Part shown: in pieces, positions 7,079-15,022 of the stretch
How the letters are laid out: each line of letters opens with the position of its first letter
How positions within the stretch are numbered: the first letter of the stretch is position 1
From: Aquisphaera insulae
GTDB taxonomy: Bacteria; Planctomycetota; Planctomycetia; Isosphaerales; Isosphaeraceae
NCBI RefSeq assembly: GCF_011064615.1
Contig: NZ_JAALJH010000012.1
Location: 87,835-151,834, forward strand
Length of the DNA: 64,000 bases
Reading direction: 5' to 3'
The notes under the pieces: generated by a model
The model's input: only the letters and a program-made list of their open reading frames with translations
What the model was told of the DNA's origin: nothing
The model's database searches: none
Program-made: the position numbers and the translations under genes

Positions 7079-9661
7079 TTACAGGACATCGCGCCGGTTG
7101 AGGATTCCCACCAGGCCCGAGAAGGTGGACCAGATATCGCTCCAGGATCCCGCCTCGGTGCGGCCGAGCTGGGCCGAGAGGATGATCCGCGACCAGTTGG
7201 CGCCGTTGGTGTCGGGGTTGGGTGGCTCGGGCATGGCCTCAACGGCGGCGACGGCACGGAGCGGATCGATCTCGGCCAGGAGCGTGATTTCGCTGGGCGT
7301 CATCCGGCCGGAGTCCGGTCCCCTGGCTGCGCCGGCGCGGGCGGCCGGCTCGTAGAGGGCGGCGGCGACCCGGCGGTCGTAGCGGGCCAGCAGGATCGCC
7401 TGACCGAGGACATCGTTCTGGCCGTGGTCCTCGCGCGGGTCGTCCGGGTCGGCGAGGCCGGCCACGGCCCGCCAGAACATCTCGGGGACGAGCGTGGGGT
7501 CGATCGACTCCGCCAGGGGCATGAGGGCCGCCGGGTTCGACCAGGCCGCGAGGACGTCGTGCCGATCGATCTCCGCCAGGGCCTCGCGGACGAGGTCGCG
7601 GGCGGATTCCTTGCGGCTCGGGGGGAGCCCGTAGGCCGTGAAGAGGAGCGCTTCGGCACGTCGCCAACCCTTGTCATGCTCCACGGAGATCTTGCGGGCG
7701 CGGGGCAAGTCCGCCCTCGCCATGTTCTGGCAGGTCCGGAGGACCACGTCCGAACTCCTCGGCAGGTCGCGGACCCGGTCGATCAGCCGCTCCGCCTCGG
7801 CGGGGTCGGTCGCGGCGATCCGGGCGGCGAGGTTGCCGATCGCCAGGCAGTGATCCCTGGCCTTGTCGGGGCCGCCGAGCAGCGCCAGGGCCGCGGGCAG
7901 ATCCACACGGCCGAGGCGGGACGCGAAGTAGCCGATGAATTCCTCGGCATCCGGACCGAGGCGTTCGGCGATCGGCCGGCCCTCGGCGAAGACGGCTCGG
8001 GCCTGGTCCGTCTCGCCCAGATCCAGCAAGAGCTCGGCGGCCTCGCCGAGCTGCCAGACCTTGAGCCTCGGCTCGGGCTCGGCGCGGGCGGCGACCAGCA
8101 CGCGGTCGACGATCGCGCGCTTCCGATCCCGCGGCTCCTTGGGCAAGGTCACCGCGATCGCGGTCAGCGCCTGGGCCCTGCGGTAGGCTTCCGGGATGCT
8201 CTCGGCGACGGCCGCGGCCTCGTCCGGATCGTCGCGTGCCATGGACAGGGAGAGCGCGTATCTCAAGAAGCTCTGGTAATAGGCCGTCTTCTCGAAGGGC
8301 GTCTTCTCGATGGCCTCCAGGGCGGCGGCCGGGTCGAAGGTCATTAGCGATCGCAGGGCCCATGCCTTGTCCGAGTCCTTCCCCTTCGCCAGGACCTTCG
8401 CCAGAAACGGGGCGAGCACGCGGCGGGCCAGCCGCCGGCGGTCGTCGAGCGGGATCGGGCCGGGCAAGGTCGTCATGGCCGCCGTGGCCGGCTCGTCGAA
8501 TCGGGCCAGGGTCACCTCGATGGGTCCGCCCGGACCTTCCACGATTCGGCCGTCGATGCGGTAGCCGTCGCGGCGGACGACCAGGGGCGCGGGGCCGGCG
8601 GGGAGGCCGTCGAGTCGGAAGGTGCCGCGATCGTCGGTCGCGGCGGAGACCCCGCCGCCCCCGGCGATGACCGCGGCCTCGGCGACGGGCTTGCCCTGGC
8701 GATCGACCACCCGTCCGGAGATGCTCCGCGGAGGCATCAGGACGACGTCGGCCAGGCTGGCGGTGCCGTCCCGCTTTCCCGCGGCGGTGACCCATTCGGT
8801 GAGGACCGGGCGGAAGCCCTCCGCGTGGACGATGGCACGATACTTGACGTTGGCAAGCAGCACCGGGGGCGTGCGGAAGGTGCCGTCGTCGCTGGTCCGG
8901 ATCGGTCCGGCCTCGAAGTGGACCGACATGATCTCCACGGCTCGGCCCGGCGATCGCGACCAGACGACGACCTCCGCGCCGGTCGCGGGCCGTCCGTCCG
9001 GGCGGAGGACGCGGCCGGCGACCTGACCGCCAGCCCTCAGGTCGAGCGTGACGGCCTCGGAACGACGCTGATCCTCGGTCAGGGACAGGGCGTGCGTTCC
9101 CAGGCCAGGGATCGTGGCGAGCACGGCAAAGAGCTCGGTCGTCGGCTCGAGGCAGGTCAGCTCCGCCCGGCCATCGGCGCCGGTCGTCGCCGATACCCGA
9201 TGGATGATCTCCGTGGGGAGCGTCGTGATGAAGTAATTCGGCTGCCGCGGCAGGACCGTCAGTGGCGTCAGGCGGACGCCCGCGATCGGCCGGCCGTCGT
9301 CGCCGCGGACCGTGAAGGTGCGACGCCCGGCCGGAAGCAAGGCGAGGCGGTATCCGTCCGCATCCTTCGCCTTCAGGTGCGTCACCGAGACCACCAGGCC
9401 CGACCCCGGCCGGTAGGCCGACAGGTGCCAGCTTTGCCTCCGCTGGGGCCGACGATCGGCGGCCGGCGGCAGGATTTCATATCGGCCCTGGGCGTCGGTC
9501 GTGGCGCGGCTCAGGACCGGCACCGTGCCGTCGTCCGCCGGCCCGTGCGACAGGACGATCTCGACGCCCACGACGGGCCGCCCCTCGCGATCGACGGCCG
9601 TCCCCGAGAGCGGGGCCGGCTCCTGGGCGAGCAACGACAGGACCAGCGGTAGCCAGGACAT
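7079..9661 (-). CDS. Secreted carboxypeptidase-regulatory-like protein with helical repeats
   Basis: An 860-residue protein starting at 9661 with a short signal peptide (MSWLPLVLSLLAQEPAPLSG). The first half contains at least three carboxypeptidase regulatory-like (CarboxypepD_reg) beta domains, recognisable by 'G.V.D..G.P..G..V' patterns: GTAVDREGRPVVGVEIVL, GRVLRPDGRPATGAEVVV and GRVVDRQGKPVAEAAVIA. The second half (from about residue 420) is alpha-helical with tandem helical repeats of TPR/HEAT character (for example ALRSLMTFDPAAALEAIEKT). No protease or other catalytic motif is visible. Such proteins are common in planctomycetes and are presumed extracytoplasmic scaffolds; the ligand is unknown. 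First gene of the two-gene minus-strand operon with 5839-7062. Confidence 0.65.
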   Translation of the reverse strand: MSWLPLVLSLLAQEPAPLSGTAVDREGRPVVGVEIVLSHGPADDGTVPVLSRATTDAQGRYEILPPAADRRPQRRQSWHLSAYRPGSGLVVSVTHLKAKDADGYRLALLPAGRRTFTVRGDDGRPIAGVRLTPLTVLPRQPNYFITTLPTEIIHRVSATTGADGRAELTCLEPTTELFAVLATIPGLGTHALSLTEDQRRSEAVTLDLRAGGQVAGRVLRPDGRPATGAEVVVWSRSPGRAVEIMSVHFEAGPIRTSDDGTFRTPPVLLANVKYRAIVHAEGFRPVLTEWVTAAGKRDGTASLADVVLMPPRSISGRVVDRQGKPVAEAAVIAGGGGVSAATDDRGTFRLDGLPAGPAPLVVRRDGYRIDGRIVEGPGGPIEVTLARFDEPATAAMTTLPGPIPLDDRRRLARRVLAPFLAKVLAKGKDSDKAWALRSLMTFDPAAALEAIEKTPFEKTAYYQSFLRYALSLSMARDDPDEAAAVAESIPEAYRRAQALTAIAVTLPKEPRDRKRAIVDRVLVAARAEPEPRLKVWQLGEAAELLLDLGETDQARAVFAEGRPIAERLGPDAEEFIGYFASRLGRVDLPAALALLGGPDKARDHCLAIGNLAARIAATDPAEAERLIDRVRDLPRSSDVVLRTCQNMARADLPRARKISVEHDKGWRRAEALLFTAYGLPPSRKESARDLVREALAEIDRHDVLAAWSNPAALMPLAESIDPTLVPEMFWRAVAGLADPDDPREDHGQNDVLGQAILLARYDRRVAAALYEPAARAGAARGPDSGRMTPSEITLLAEIDPLRAVAAVEAMPEPPNPDTNGANWSRIILSAQLGRTEAGSWSDIWSTFSGLVGILNRRDVL

Positions 9662-9854
9662 GGGCTTGCTCCGAAGGGGCGGGTCGAACCTGGGAGGCCC
9701 GAAGGACACATCATCGCACCGCCCGAGCCGCTCATGAAGAGTGAATCGGTGGGAGGACGGGCTCCCGGTTCTCCGGGATGAAGGGCTTGTTTCGTAAACG
9801 ACATTCGTCGTAGACTCGGGCGACCGAGCACTTCATCGACCCAGGAGGACGGAG
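9662..9854. promoter_or_regulatory. Divergent intergenic region
   Basis: This 193-nt gap separates the minus-strand secreted protein operon from the plus-strand iron transport locus, so it should carry promoters for both. I see no clear operator or Fur-box-like palindrome by eye. Confidence 0.35.
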
Positions 9855-10883
9855 ATGACGCGCATGTCGTGGAGGTCGCGCACGGCCATGGTCCTTGTGG
9901 CCTGGATCGGGGCCTCGGGATTCGGCCGGGCCGCCGACAGGGTCGTCGTGTACGCGGCGCTCGACCGGGAGTTCTCGGAGCCTCTGCTCAACGCGTATGC
10001 GGGCAAGAGCGGGGTGACGGTGCTCCCCAAGTTCGACGTCGAGAGCACCAAGACGGTCGGGCTGACCAACCAGATCATCACCGAGTCGGTCCGGCCGCGG
10101 TGCGACGTCTTCTGGAACAACGAGATCCTCAACACGCTCCGGCTCCGGGATCGCGGGCTGCTCGCACCGTTCGAGCCCTCGCACGCGGCCGACATCCCGG
10201 ACGCCTTCAAGGCGAAGGACGGGACCTGGTACGGCTTCGCGGCGCGGGCGCGGATCCTGCTCGTGAACACGAAGCTCGTCGCCGAGGCCGAGCGACCCAG
10301 GGGGATCCTCGACCTGGCCGCCCCGAAGTGGAAGGGGAAGGTCGGGATCGCCAAGCCCCTCTTCGGCACGACCGCGACGCACGCCGCCTGCCTGGCCGCG
10401 AAGTGGGGGCAGGAGAAGGCCGAGGGGTACTTCCTGGACCTCAAGGCCAACGGCGTCCAGGTCCTCTCCGGGAACAAGCAGGTCGCCACGGCGGTCGGCT
10501 CGGGCGCGCTTGCGTTCGGCATGACCGACACCGATGACGCCATCGGCGAGCTCGAGGCGGGGAGCCCCGTCGCGATCGTCTACCCCGACCGCGAGCCCCA
10601 CGCGCTCGGGACGCTGTTCATCCCGAACGTGGTGGCCATCCTCAGGAATGCGCCCCATCCGGAGGCGGCCCGGGCCCTGGCCGACCACCTGCTCAGCCCG
10701 GAGATCGAGGAGGCGCTGGCCGCCGGCCCGAGCGCCCAGATACCGATCCTGAAGGCCACCAGGGCCACGGCCCGCGTCGAGACGCCGAAATCGGTGCACG
10801 CGATGGAGGTGGACTTCGAGGCCGCGGTGAAGGCCTGGGACCGGACCGCCGCCTTCCTGGCTCGGGAGTTCGCGGGCGGGTGA
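9855..10883 (+). CDS. Iron(III)-type ABC transporter substrate-binding protein
   Basis: A 342-residue extracytoplasmic binding protein of the FbpA/FutA group (solute-binding family 1). An AGGAGG site precedes the ATG, and a signal peptide ends near GRAADRVV. Typical features are VVVYAALDREFSEPLLNAY at the N-terminus, RCDVFWNNEILNT, WYGFAARARILLVNTKLV and PKWKGKVGIAKPLFGT. Relatives bind ferric iron or related ligands through clustered tyrosines. A second member of the same family (13964-15022) lies in the transporter operon downstream, together with permease and ATPase, so both probably feed one importer. It is separated from those genes by a DUF1559 gene and two lipoprotein genes. The family is clear, the ligand is inferred. 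Confidence 0.82.
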   Translation: MTRMSWRSRTAMVLVAWIGASGFGRAADRVVVYAALDREFSEPLLNAYAGKSGVTVLPKFDVESTKTVGLTNQIITESVRPRCDVFWNNEILNTLRLRDRGLLAPFEPSHAADIPDAFKAKDGTWYGFAARARILLVNTKLVAEAERPRGILDLAAPKWKGKVGIAKPLFGTTATHAACLAAKWGQEKAEGYFLDLKANGVQVLSGNKQVATAVGSGALAFGMTDTDDAIGELEAGSPVAIVYPDREPHALGTLFIPNVVAILRNAPHPEAARALADHLLSPEIEEALAAGPSAQIPILKATRATARVETPKSVHAMEVDFEAAVKAWDRTAAFLAREFAGG

Positions 10884-10968
10884 TCCGTCGACCCGACCTT
10901 CGGGAAGGCTCACGAACCGGGCTTCGCCCCGCAGCCCGAGAAACCGATTCTCCTATGGAGGAAGGATA

Positions 10969-12012
10969 ATGTTTCGATCCGGATCGCGAAGGCGGGGTTT
11001 CACGCTGATCGAGCTGCTGGTGGTGATCGCGATCATCGCCGTGCTGATCGCCCTGCTGCTGCCGGCCGTACAGGCGGCGCGGGAGGCGGCCAGGCGCATC
11101 CAGTGCACGAACAATCTCAAGCAGCTCGGCCTCGGGCTCATGAATTACGAGAGCATGAGCGGGGCCTTCCCGCCGAAGTCGATCCAGACGGGCGTCGGGA
11201 CCAACATCCCGACCACGGCCTTCGATTGGGGGACGAGCGCGAGGCTCCTGCCGTTCATGGAGCAAGGGGCGATGTTCAACGCGATCAACTTCAGCTTCAA
11301 GTATCTCGCCCCTTCCGAGGCGACGGTCGGCGGCATGACCGTGGCCGTGCTCCTCTGCCCGAGCGAGCCCAACACGCAGCGCCTCCTGTTCCGGGGCTAT
11401 TACTACGGCGTGAACAGCTACGCCTGGTGCGTCGGCGATTGGTACGTCTACGGCGGCATGAACGGGCCGGACACGCGAAGCGCCTTCGCCACCAACCGGA
11501 GCCGGCGGATCGCGGACATCACCGACGGCAGCAGCCAGACCGTCTTCGCCGCCGAGGTGAGGACCTATCAGCCGCAGTTGCGCCACTGCTTCCCGGAGGG
11601 GAGCGGGGGGACGTTCCCGAACCTGAGCAGCCCCTCGATCGTCCCCGACGTGGCCTCGTCGCTCGCGTTCATCACGTCTCCTTCGACGTTCGGCCAGTGC
11701 CAGATGATCGCCGAGGGTCACACCCGGTGGGTCAAGGGGGACAGCTATCACGGCGGCTTCACGACGGCGCTGCCGCCGAACACGAGCGTCATCGGGCCGC
11801 AGGGCCTGGACCTGGACCTCGCCTCGATCGACGAGGACGACGGCGGGCCGACCTACGCGGCCATCACGTCGCGGAGCTATCATCCCGGCGGCGTCAACGT
11901 GCTCTTCGGCGACGGGCGGATCCAGTTCATCAAGGGCAGCATCAACGGCACGGTCTGGCGGGCCCTGGGGACGATCCGCGGCGGCGAAGTCGTTAGCTCG
12001 GATTCGTACTGA
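10969..12012 (+). CDS. DUF1559 protein with type IV pilin-like N-terminus
   Basis: A 347-residue protein preceded by a strong GGAGGAAGG site. The N-terminus is a type IV prepilin/pseudopilin signal (RRGFTLIELLVVIAIIAVLI, cleavage expected after Gly) followed by the planctomycete DUF1559 signature AVQAAREAARRIQCTNNLKQ. The C-terminus has the typical YHPGGVNVLFGDGRIQFIKG segment. DUF1559 proteins are greatly expanded in Planctomycetota and are thought to be exported surface or periplasmic proteins of unknown role. It sits between two binding-protein genes of an iron-type importer, which is unusual company, though large paralogous families often fall in arbitrary contexts. Confidence 0.9.
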   Translation: MFRSGSRRRGFTLIELLVVIAIIAVLIALLLPAVQAAREAARRIQCTNNLKQLGLGLMNYESMSGAFPPKSIQTGVGTNIPTTAFDWGTSARLLPFMEQGAMFNAINFSFKYLAPSEATVGGMTVAVLLCPSEPNTQRLLFRGYYYGVNSYAWCVGDWYVYGGMNGPDTRSAFATNRSRRIADITDGSSQTVFAAEVRTYQPQLRHCFPEGSGGTFPNLSSPSIVPDVASSLAFITSPSTFGQCQMIAEGHTRWVKGDSYHGGFTTALPPNTSVIGPQGLDLDLASIDEDDGGPTYAAITSRSYHPGGVNVLFGDGRIQFIKGSINGTVWRALGTIRGGEVVSSDSY

Positions 12013-12069
12013 GCATCGCGGATGCCCGGCACGGCCGCCTGCATCCTGGACTTGGAGCCAAGACGACCG

Positions 12070-12750
12070 ATGATCAACAAGATAAAGGTTCATGTGACCG
12101 AGTTTCTGCTCCTCCTCGCGGCGCTCGCCGCCGGATGCGCCGGGCAGGGTGGCCAGGGGGGGAGCCCGGGGCCGATGACGATCGACTTCGAATCGGCCGA
12201 GGTCGGCAAGCCCCCGCCGGGATTCGCGACCGAGCTGACGGGGGGCGGCGGCCCGGTCTCATGGCTTGTCCGCGAGGATCCGTCGGCCCCGAGCGGCGGG
12301 AAGGCGCTCGTCCAGGAGAGCGCGGACGACACGAGCTACCGGTTCCCGCTCTGCATCCTCGAGGAGAAGAGCCTTCGCGACGTGGCCGTCGAGGTGAAGT
12401 ACAAGGCGATCTCCGGCAAGGTGGACCAGGCGGGGGGAATCGTCCTGCGATATGCCTCGGAGAACTACTACATCGCCCGGGCCAATGCCCTCGAGGATAA
12501 TGTGAACCTGTTCAGGACGGAAAACGGCAAGCGCGTCAAGATCGAGGAGGTGCCGGTCAAGGTGACCCCCGGCGAATGGCACACGCTCCGCTTCGAGGCG
12601 AAGGGGCCGCATCTCCGGGTCGATTTCGACGGCAAGACCGTGATCGAGAAGGAGGACGCGACCTTCCCCGAGCCCGGCAAGGTCGGGCTCTGGACCAAGG
12701 CGGATAGCGTCACGGCGTTCGATGATTTCAAGATCGAGCCAGTCCGATGA
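12070..12750 (+). CDS. Lipoprotein with a concanavalin/LamG-like beta-sandwich domain
   Basis: A 226-residue protein starting at 12070 (MINKIKVHVTEFLLLLAALAAGC). It has a clear lipobox (LAAGC), so the mature protein is lipid-anchored. The body resembles the 3-keto-disaccharide hydrolase/DUF1080 or LamG-like jelly-roll fold: VEVKYKAISGKVDQAGGIVLRY, ENYYIARANALEDNVNLFR, PGEWHTLRFEAKGPHLRVDF and GKVGLWTKADSVTAFDDFKI. Catalytic activity cannot be inferred. Its stop overlaps the ATG at 12747 as ATGA, which suggests translational coupling to the next gene. Confidence 0.65.
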   Translation: MINKIKVHVTEFLLLLAALAAGCAGQGGQGGSPGPMTIDFESAEVGKPPPGFATELTGGGGPVSWLVREDPSAPSGGKALVQESADDTSYRFPLCILEEKSLRDVAVEVKYKAISGKVDQAGGIVLRYASENYYIARANALEDNVNLFRTENGKRVKIEEVPVKVTPGEWHTLRFEAKGPHLRVDFDGKTVIEKEDATFPEPGKVGLWTKADSVTAFDDFKIEPVR

Positions 12751-13967
12751 AGGATCCCGATTCTGGTCCCCTCGCCCCACCGTGGGCTTTGCTCTACCCA
12801 CAAATGCGAAGAGACCGTGGTGGAGGCAGAAAGCTAACCTTACGCCTTGAGGCGCGCCCTCCGGTCCCCTCCCCCCAACGAGGGAGAGGGGGCGACCGCG
12901 ATCGACATTCAAGAGGACATCGCGCGCATCGGCCAGCCTCCCTTCAGACGACTCACCTCGAAGTCTACGGCTTGCCCGTTCCCCCTCTCCCTAACCCTCC
13001 CCCACCAGGGGGGAGGGGACCAGAGAGCTCGGGACGCCGCCAGGCGGTTTCGCTCTGCAGGGCTCTGCCGGGGCGGAATTGTTGGCGTCTGCGAGCGGGG
13101 GTCGCCTCCGTCGCGATTCTGTGCTTCCTCGCCGGCTGTGGTCCGCGACCCGAGCCCCCGCGGCCCGCGACGGCGCCCATGGCCACCCCCGATCTCGACG
13201 GCGAGATTGCCCGGGCGGGGGAGCTCAGGCGACCCTTGCTCGTGCTCATCGCGGAATCGAGCAAGAGCGACGCCGATGACGCGGCGCGGGGCCTGCTCGA
13301 CGCCTCGAACCTCGGCAGCGAGGCGGATCGGCTCGTCCCGGTCCTGCTCGACCTCCGCGCCTCGCGGAACCGCGCGATGGCCGCGCGGTTCCATGCCCTC
13401 GAGACGCCCGTGCTCCTCGTCCTTTCTCCCGGGGGAGTCGTCGTCAGCCGCGACGAGAAGCCGCTCACGAGGGAGCTGGTCCTTCGGCGGATCGACGAGG
13501 GCCGGCTGCGGGCCGGGGACCTCGATGCCAGGCTCGCCCTGCTGGAGGCGCCGGTGACCAAGGACGGCGCCGACCTGAAGGCACGGATCGCCCTCGCCGA
13601 GTTCCTGCAGGGGCGACAGAACCTGCGCGAGGCGATCCCGCACCTGGCCGCCGTCGCCCATGCCGATGCGGCGGACGCGGCCCTCCGCGTTCGCGCCTGG
13701 GTCGACCTGGCCCGCGCCCATCTCTGGATCGGCGAGCCGGAGAAGGGCCGCCATGAGGCCGAATCCCTGATCGCGTGGGGGGCGAAGGCCCCGGAGGCAC
13801 GGGCGGGAGGGGAGCTCGTCCTGGCGACGCAGGACGCGAAGGCCGGCCGCACGGCCCGGGCTCGTCAGGAGTTCCAGGCCGCCATCGCCGCGGCGCCGGA
13901 GTCGGACTACGCCAGACTGGCCAGGGATGGGCTGGCCAGGCTGCCGAAGGGGGAGGGCTCGCCATGA
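12747..13967 (+). CDS. Lipoprotein with thioredoxin-like fold and TPR-like helices; start uncertain
   Basis: The open frame is 406 residues if it begins at the coupled ATG at 12747. The first 110 residues are translated low-complexity repeat DNA, not protein-like. A convincing lipoprotein signal appears only afterwards (RLRAGVASVAILCFLAGCGP, lipobox LAGC, about residues 115-134). No ATG, GTG or TTG in good context lies directly before it; in-frame alternatives are ATG 12804 and TTG 12972. After the signal comes a thioredoxin-like region without a CxxC (RRPLLVLIAESSKSDADDAA, ALETPVLLVLSPGGVVVS) and then TPR-like helices. It overlaps the next gene by ATGA at 13964. Function unknown; it may assist the neighbouring importer. 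Confidence 0.6.
   Translation: MKDPDSGPLAPPWALLYPQMRRDRGGGRKLTLRLEARPPVPSPQRGRGGDRDRHSRGHRAHRPASLQTTHLEVYGLPVPPLPNPPPPGGRGPESSGRRQAVSLCRALPGRNCWRLRAGVASVAILCFLAGCGPRPEPPRPATAPMATPDLDGEIARAGELRRPLLVLIAESSKSDADDAARGLLDASNLGSEADRLVPVLLDLRASRNRAMAARFHALETPVLLVLSPGGVVVSRDEKPLTRELVLRRIDEGRLRAGDLDARLALLEAPVTKDGADLKARIALAEFLQGRQNLREAIPHLAAVAHADAADAALRVRAWVDLARAHLWIGEPEKGRHEAESLIAWGAKAPEARAGGELVLATQDAKAGRTARARQEFQAAIAAAPESDYARLARDGLARLPKGEGSP
12863..13021. repeat. Imperfect G/C-strand-biased inverted repeat
   Basis: The left arm begins GGTCCCCTCCCCCC (12863) and continues to GAGGGAGAGGGGG. The right arm ends with its reverse complement (CCCCTCTCCC near 12982 and GGGGGGAGGGGACC at 13008-13021). The arms are separated by about 90 nt and differ by a small indel. 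It looks like a small non-autonomous repeat of the kind scattered through planctomycete genomes, and it interrupts the beginning of the lipoprotein frame 12747-13967. Confidence 0.6.
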
Positions 13968-15022
13968 ACCGGCGGATTCCGATCGTGGCGGGCGCGAGGG
14001 CCGCCCTGGCCGTGGCCCTCTCCCTCGCCGGGTGCTCGGGCTCCTGGGAACGAGGGGGCACCCCCCGGCCCACGGTCGTCCTCTACTGCGCGACCGATCG
14101 CGAGATCGCCCAGGATCTGATCGACGAGTTCGAGCGAGAGGCCGGGATCCACGTCGAGGCGAAGTTCGACACCGAGGCCGCGAAGGCGGTCGGCCTGGTC
14201 CAGGCGATCCGCCAGGAGAAGGCCAACCCGCGCTGCGACGTGCTCTGGGGCGGGGGGGCGTTCTTCGGCACGATGCTCGCCGATGAAGGCTGCCTGGCGC
14301 CGGCCCCGGACGACCTGATCAAGGCCCACGGCACGGCGCCTCGCGATGCCCGGGGGCGCTGGCTCGGCTTCGCCGCGGCGTATCGGGTGCTGATCGTCAA
14401 CACCGATGTCCTCGAGCCGAGGTCGCGGCCGCATTCGTATCGCGAGCTGGCGGATCCGCGGTACAGGGGGCATGTGGGCATCGCCAATCCGCTCTTCGGC
14501 GGGATGGCGGCGCACGTCGCCGCGCTCTTCGACAGGCTCGGCACGGACGAGGCCCGGCGCTGGCTGAGCGACCTCGAGGCCAATGACATCGCCCTCTGTG
14601 CCGGCATGGCCGACGTGACGACGCGCGTCGCCTCGGGCGAGCTCTGGTTCGGGATCACGAGCTCGATCGATGCCCACGTCGCGGTCGACGGCGGCAAGCC
14701 GGTGGCCGTCGTCTTCCCGGACCAGGGGCCGGGCGAGATCGGCTGCCTCCAGGGCTTCGGCACCGTGGCGCTGGTGGCGGGCGGTCCGCACCCGAAGGAG
14801 GCGGAGCGATTCCTCCGCTTCCTCATGACCGCGAGGACGGAGGAGATCCTCGCCGCGGGGCCCGGACAGAACGTCGGGATGCTGCCGGAGAGCGTGGCCC
14901 GAGGCATCCGCCCGGCGTGGATCCCGCCGGGGATCCGGGCCATGGACGTGGACTGGGCCGGCGCGGTCCGGGCCTACCCGGAGTCGACGAAGGCCATCAA
15001 GGAAATCCTCCTGGGGCGATGA
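13964..15022 (+). CDS. Lipoprotein substrate-binding protein of iron(III)-type ABC importer
   Basis: A 352-residue protein whose start at 13964 overlaps the previous stop (ATGA). Lipoprotein signal MNRRIPIVAGARAALAVALS ends at LAGC. It is clearly paralogous to the protein at 9855-10883: VVLYCATDREIAQDLIDEFE, NPRCDVLWGGGAFFGTM, WLGFAAAYRVLIVNTDVL, YRGHVGIANPLFGG and the C-terminal GIRAMDVDWAGAVRA pattern. It belongs to the FbpA/FutA-like family. Its stop overlaps the permease start (ATGA at 15019), so binding protein, permease and ATPase are translationally coupled. Likely the dedicated binding protein of this importer. Confidence 0.85.
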   Translation: MNRRIPIVAGARAALAVALSLAGCSGSWERGGTPRPTVVLYCATDREIAQDLIDEFEREAGIHVEAKFDTEAAKAVGLVQAIRQEKANPRCDVLWGGGAFFGTMLADEGCLAPAPDDLIKAHGTAPRDARGRWLGFAAAYRVLIVNTDVLEPRSRPHSYRELADPRYRGHVGIANPLFGGMAAHVAALFDRLGTDEARRWLSDLEANDIALCAGMADVTTRVASGELWFGITSSIDAHVAVDGGKPVAVVFPDQGPGEIGCLQGFGTVALVAGGPHPKEAERFLRFLMTARTEEILAAGPGQNVGMLPESVARGIRPAWIPPGIRAMDVDWAGAVRAYPESTKAIKEILLGR

